Shown here: positions 4,777 to 5,874 of the stretch, piece by piece
Position numbering within the stretch: position 1 is the stretch's first letter
Layout of the letters: each line of letters opens with the position of its first letter
DNA from: Pseudomonadota bacterium
Lineage (GTDB): Bacteria; Pseudomonadota; Alphaproteobacteria; Ferrovibrionales; Ferrovibrionaceae
NCBI GenBank assembly: GCA_023433835.1
Contig: JAEYTW010000565.1
Span: 1-5,874 of the forward strand
Direction: 5' to 3'
Length of the DNA stretch: 5,874 nucleotides
Position numbers and translations under genes: made by a program
Notes under the pieces: generated by a model
Databases searched by the model: none
The model's input: only the letters and a program-made list of their open reading frames with translations
Told to the model about the DNA's origin: nothing

Positions 4777-5736
4777 ATGAACCAGACCCCCGTCACCGTG
4801 CTGACCGGCTATCTCGGCGCCGGCAAGACCACGCTGCTCAACCGCATCCTGACCGAGCAGCACGGCAAGAGATACGCCGTCATCGTCAACGAATGCGGCG
4901 AGATCGGCACCGACAACGACCGCGTCGTCGATGCCGACGAAGAAGTCTTCGAGATGAACAACGGCTGCATCTGCTGCAACGTGCGCGGCGACCTGATCCG
5001 CATCCTGGACGGGTTGATGAAGCGCCAGGGCGGGTTCGACGCGATCCTGGTCGAGACCACGGGCCTGGCCGATCCCGCGCCGGTGGCCCAGACCTTCTTC
5101 GTCGACGACGACGTCCGGCGCAAGACCCGGCTGGACGCGATCGTCACCGTGGTCGATGCCCGCCATATCCGCCAGCGCCTGAAGGATGCCGACGAGGCCG
5201 AGGAACAGATCGCCTTCGCCGACGTCATCCTCTTGAACAAGACCGACCTGGTGACTTCAGAGGAACTGGCCGAGGTCGAGACGGCGATCCGCGGGATCAA
5301 CGCGCTGGCCCCGATCCACCACACCGAACGCTGCAACATCGATCTGGCCAAGATCCTCGATTGCGGCGCCTTCGACCTCGAGCGCATCGTGGCGATCGAG
5401 CCGCATTTCCTGCATCACCACCACCATCATCACCACAACGAGGATGTCACCTCGCTGTGCCTGACCGCCGACCGCGCCCTCGATCCCACGCGCTTCGACC
5501 GCTGGATCGGCACGCTGCTGCAGGAGAGGGGCCAGGACATCCTGCGTTCCAAGGGCATCCTCGACCTGGCCGGCCACGACGAGCGGTTCGTCTTCCAGGC
5601 CGTGCACATGATCCGCGACGGCGATTTCCAGCGTGCCTGGAAGCCAGAAGAGAAGCGCGAGAGCCGCCTGGTCTTCATCGGCCGCAACCTCGACGAAAAG
5701 GCACTGACCGACGGCTTCGCGGCCTGCCGTGTCTGA
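4777..5736 (+). CDS. COG0523 (CobW-like) GTPase, probable zinc chaperone
   Basis: This encodes a 319-residue cytoplasmic G3E-family P-loop GTPase. Walker A is GYLGAGKTT (11-19), the metal motif is GCICC (Cys64, Cys66, Cys67), Walker B is VETTGLADP (92-100), and the guanine-specificity motif is NKTD (154-157). A run of eight histidines (213-220) follows EPHFL, and residues about 224-316 form the CobW C-terminal domain. Members under Zur control (such as ZigA and ZagA) are thought to couple GTP hydrolysis to zinc delivery in zinc-starved cells, and the place directly behind znuA fits that role. Nickel and cobalt branches (HypB/UreG, CobW) are argued against by the context. Two oddities are VNECGEIGT (38-45), where relatives mostly have VNEFGEIGI. 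Walker A and NKTD are intact, so it should be active. The client protein is unknown. Confidence 0.92.
   Translation: MNQTPVTVLTGYLGAGKTTLLNRILTEQHGKRYAVIVNECGEIGTDNDRVVDADEEVFEMNNGCICCNVRGDLIRILDGLMKRQGGFDAILVETTGLADPAPVAQTFFVDDDVRRKTRLDAIVTVVDARHIRQRLKDADEAEEQIAFADVILLNKTDLVTSEELAEVETAIRGINALAPIHHTERCNIDLAKILDCGAFDLERIVAIEPHFLHHHHHHHHNEDVTSLCLTADRALDPTRFDRWIGTLLQERGQDILRSKGILDLAGHDERFVFQAVHMIRDGDFQRAWKPEEKRESRLVFIGRNLDEKALTDGFAACRV
5413..5436 (+). repeat. Eight consecutive histidine codons in the COG0523 gene
   Basis: Eight His codons, a mix of CAT and CAC, encode residues 213-220 in the linker between the GTPase and C-terminal domains. The mixed codons argue that the run is kept by selection for protein sequence rather than by recent slippage. 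His-rich stretches here are common in COG0523 proteins and are thought to bind or buffer metal. Confidence 0.95.
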
Positions 5737-5874
5737 CGCGACCCTCGCCGTTCCCGTCCGCCGCTGGCAGCTTGCCGCCGGCATCACCGGCATGGCCGCC
5801 GTGGGCGACAGGATCGCCGTGGCCGCCGGCGACGGTTGCCTGCGCTGGTTCGATCCGGCCGCGCTGCCCAAGGC
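5729..5874 (+). CDS. N-terminus of a probable WD40/beta-propeller protein (partial)
   Basis: A frame opens with GTG at 5729, overlaps the last 8 bases of the COG0523 gene, and runs off the right edge after 48 full codons. It begins MSDATLAVPVRRWQLAAGIT. The segment GMAAVGDRIAVAAGDGCLRWFDP (21-43) has the strand pattern of a propeller blade (small hydrophobics, GDG turn, LRWFD). WD40-repeat proteins next to COG0523 genes in zinc operons of Alphaproteobacteria are, as I recall, common, and this supports the call. No Shine-Dalgarno sequence precedes the GTG; the overlap suggests translational coupling to the GTPase gene. The first in-frame ATG is codon 22 (5792), which would cut into the first blade, so GTG is preferred. 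No signal peptide is seen, so it is probably cytoplasmic. Its role in zinc homeostasis is not established. Confidence 0.68.
   Translation, partial: MSDATLAVPVRRWQLAAGITGMAAVGDRIAVAAGDGCLRWFDPAALPK

Noticed and set aside
4769..4786. Second Zur box at the COG0523 start (GTAATGT followed by CATGAAC)
   Set aside because: Only the left half-site matches. The right half is out of register, and the sequence is explained by the ribosome binding site, spacer and start codon.
5413..5436. Engineered His tag
   Set aside because: The run is internal, uses mixed codons, and sits where COG0523 proteins naturally carry His-rich stretches.

Overview
The window looks like part of a high-GC Gram-negative chromosome, most likely an alphaproteobacterium (a Rhodospirillales/Azospirillales-like lineage would fit). 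This rests on strong G/C preference at third codon positions, an exported metal-binding protein with a twin-arginine-like leader, a YafY-type regulator, and an operator of the alphaproteobacterial Zur type. The species cannot be told from the sequence. No RNA gene, mobile element, CRISPR array or clear terminator was seen.

Left part (1-1902): the 3' end of an unrecognised plus-strand gene (to 224) converges, with 3 bases between stops, on a minus-strand pair. The pair is a YafY-type HTH/WYL regulator (1902-1198) followed after 37 bases by an HSL-type alpha/beta hydrolase (1160-228). The hydrolase keeps its Ser-Asp-His triad but has altered substrate-pocket motifs. The regulator may control the hydrolase, but its ligand is unknown.

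Centre (1903-1984): a short divergent control region. It carries a very good match to a Zur (zinc uptake regulator) operator, with the perfect palindrome GTTATAAC. A plausible -10 (TATAAC) lies inside the operator, so zinc-loaded Zur would block the promoter. The predicted transcript start lies only a few bases before the first ATG.

Right part (1985-5874, continuing past the edge): a compact plus-strand zinc-acquisition operon. In order it encodes a 63-residue His-rich single-span membrane protein, the ABC ATPase ZnuC, the permease ZnuB, the zinc-binding protein ZnuA, a COG0523 (CobW-like) GTPase with eight consecutive histidines, and the start of a probable WD40/beta-propeller protein whose GTG start overlaps the GTPase stop. 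ZnuA would capture zinc in the periplasm, ZnuB/ZnuC would import it, and the COG0523 GTPase would probably deliver it to client proteins under zinc starvation. The transporter is a known type. The least described parts are the small His-rich membrane protein, the WD40-like partner, and several unusual residues in otherwise conserved motifs.
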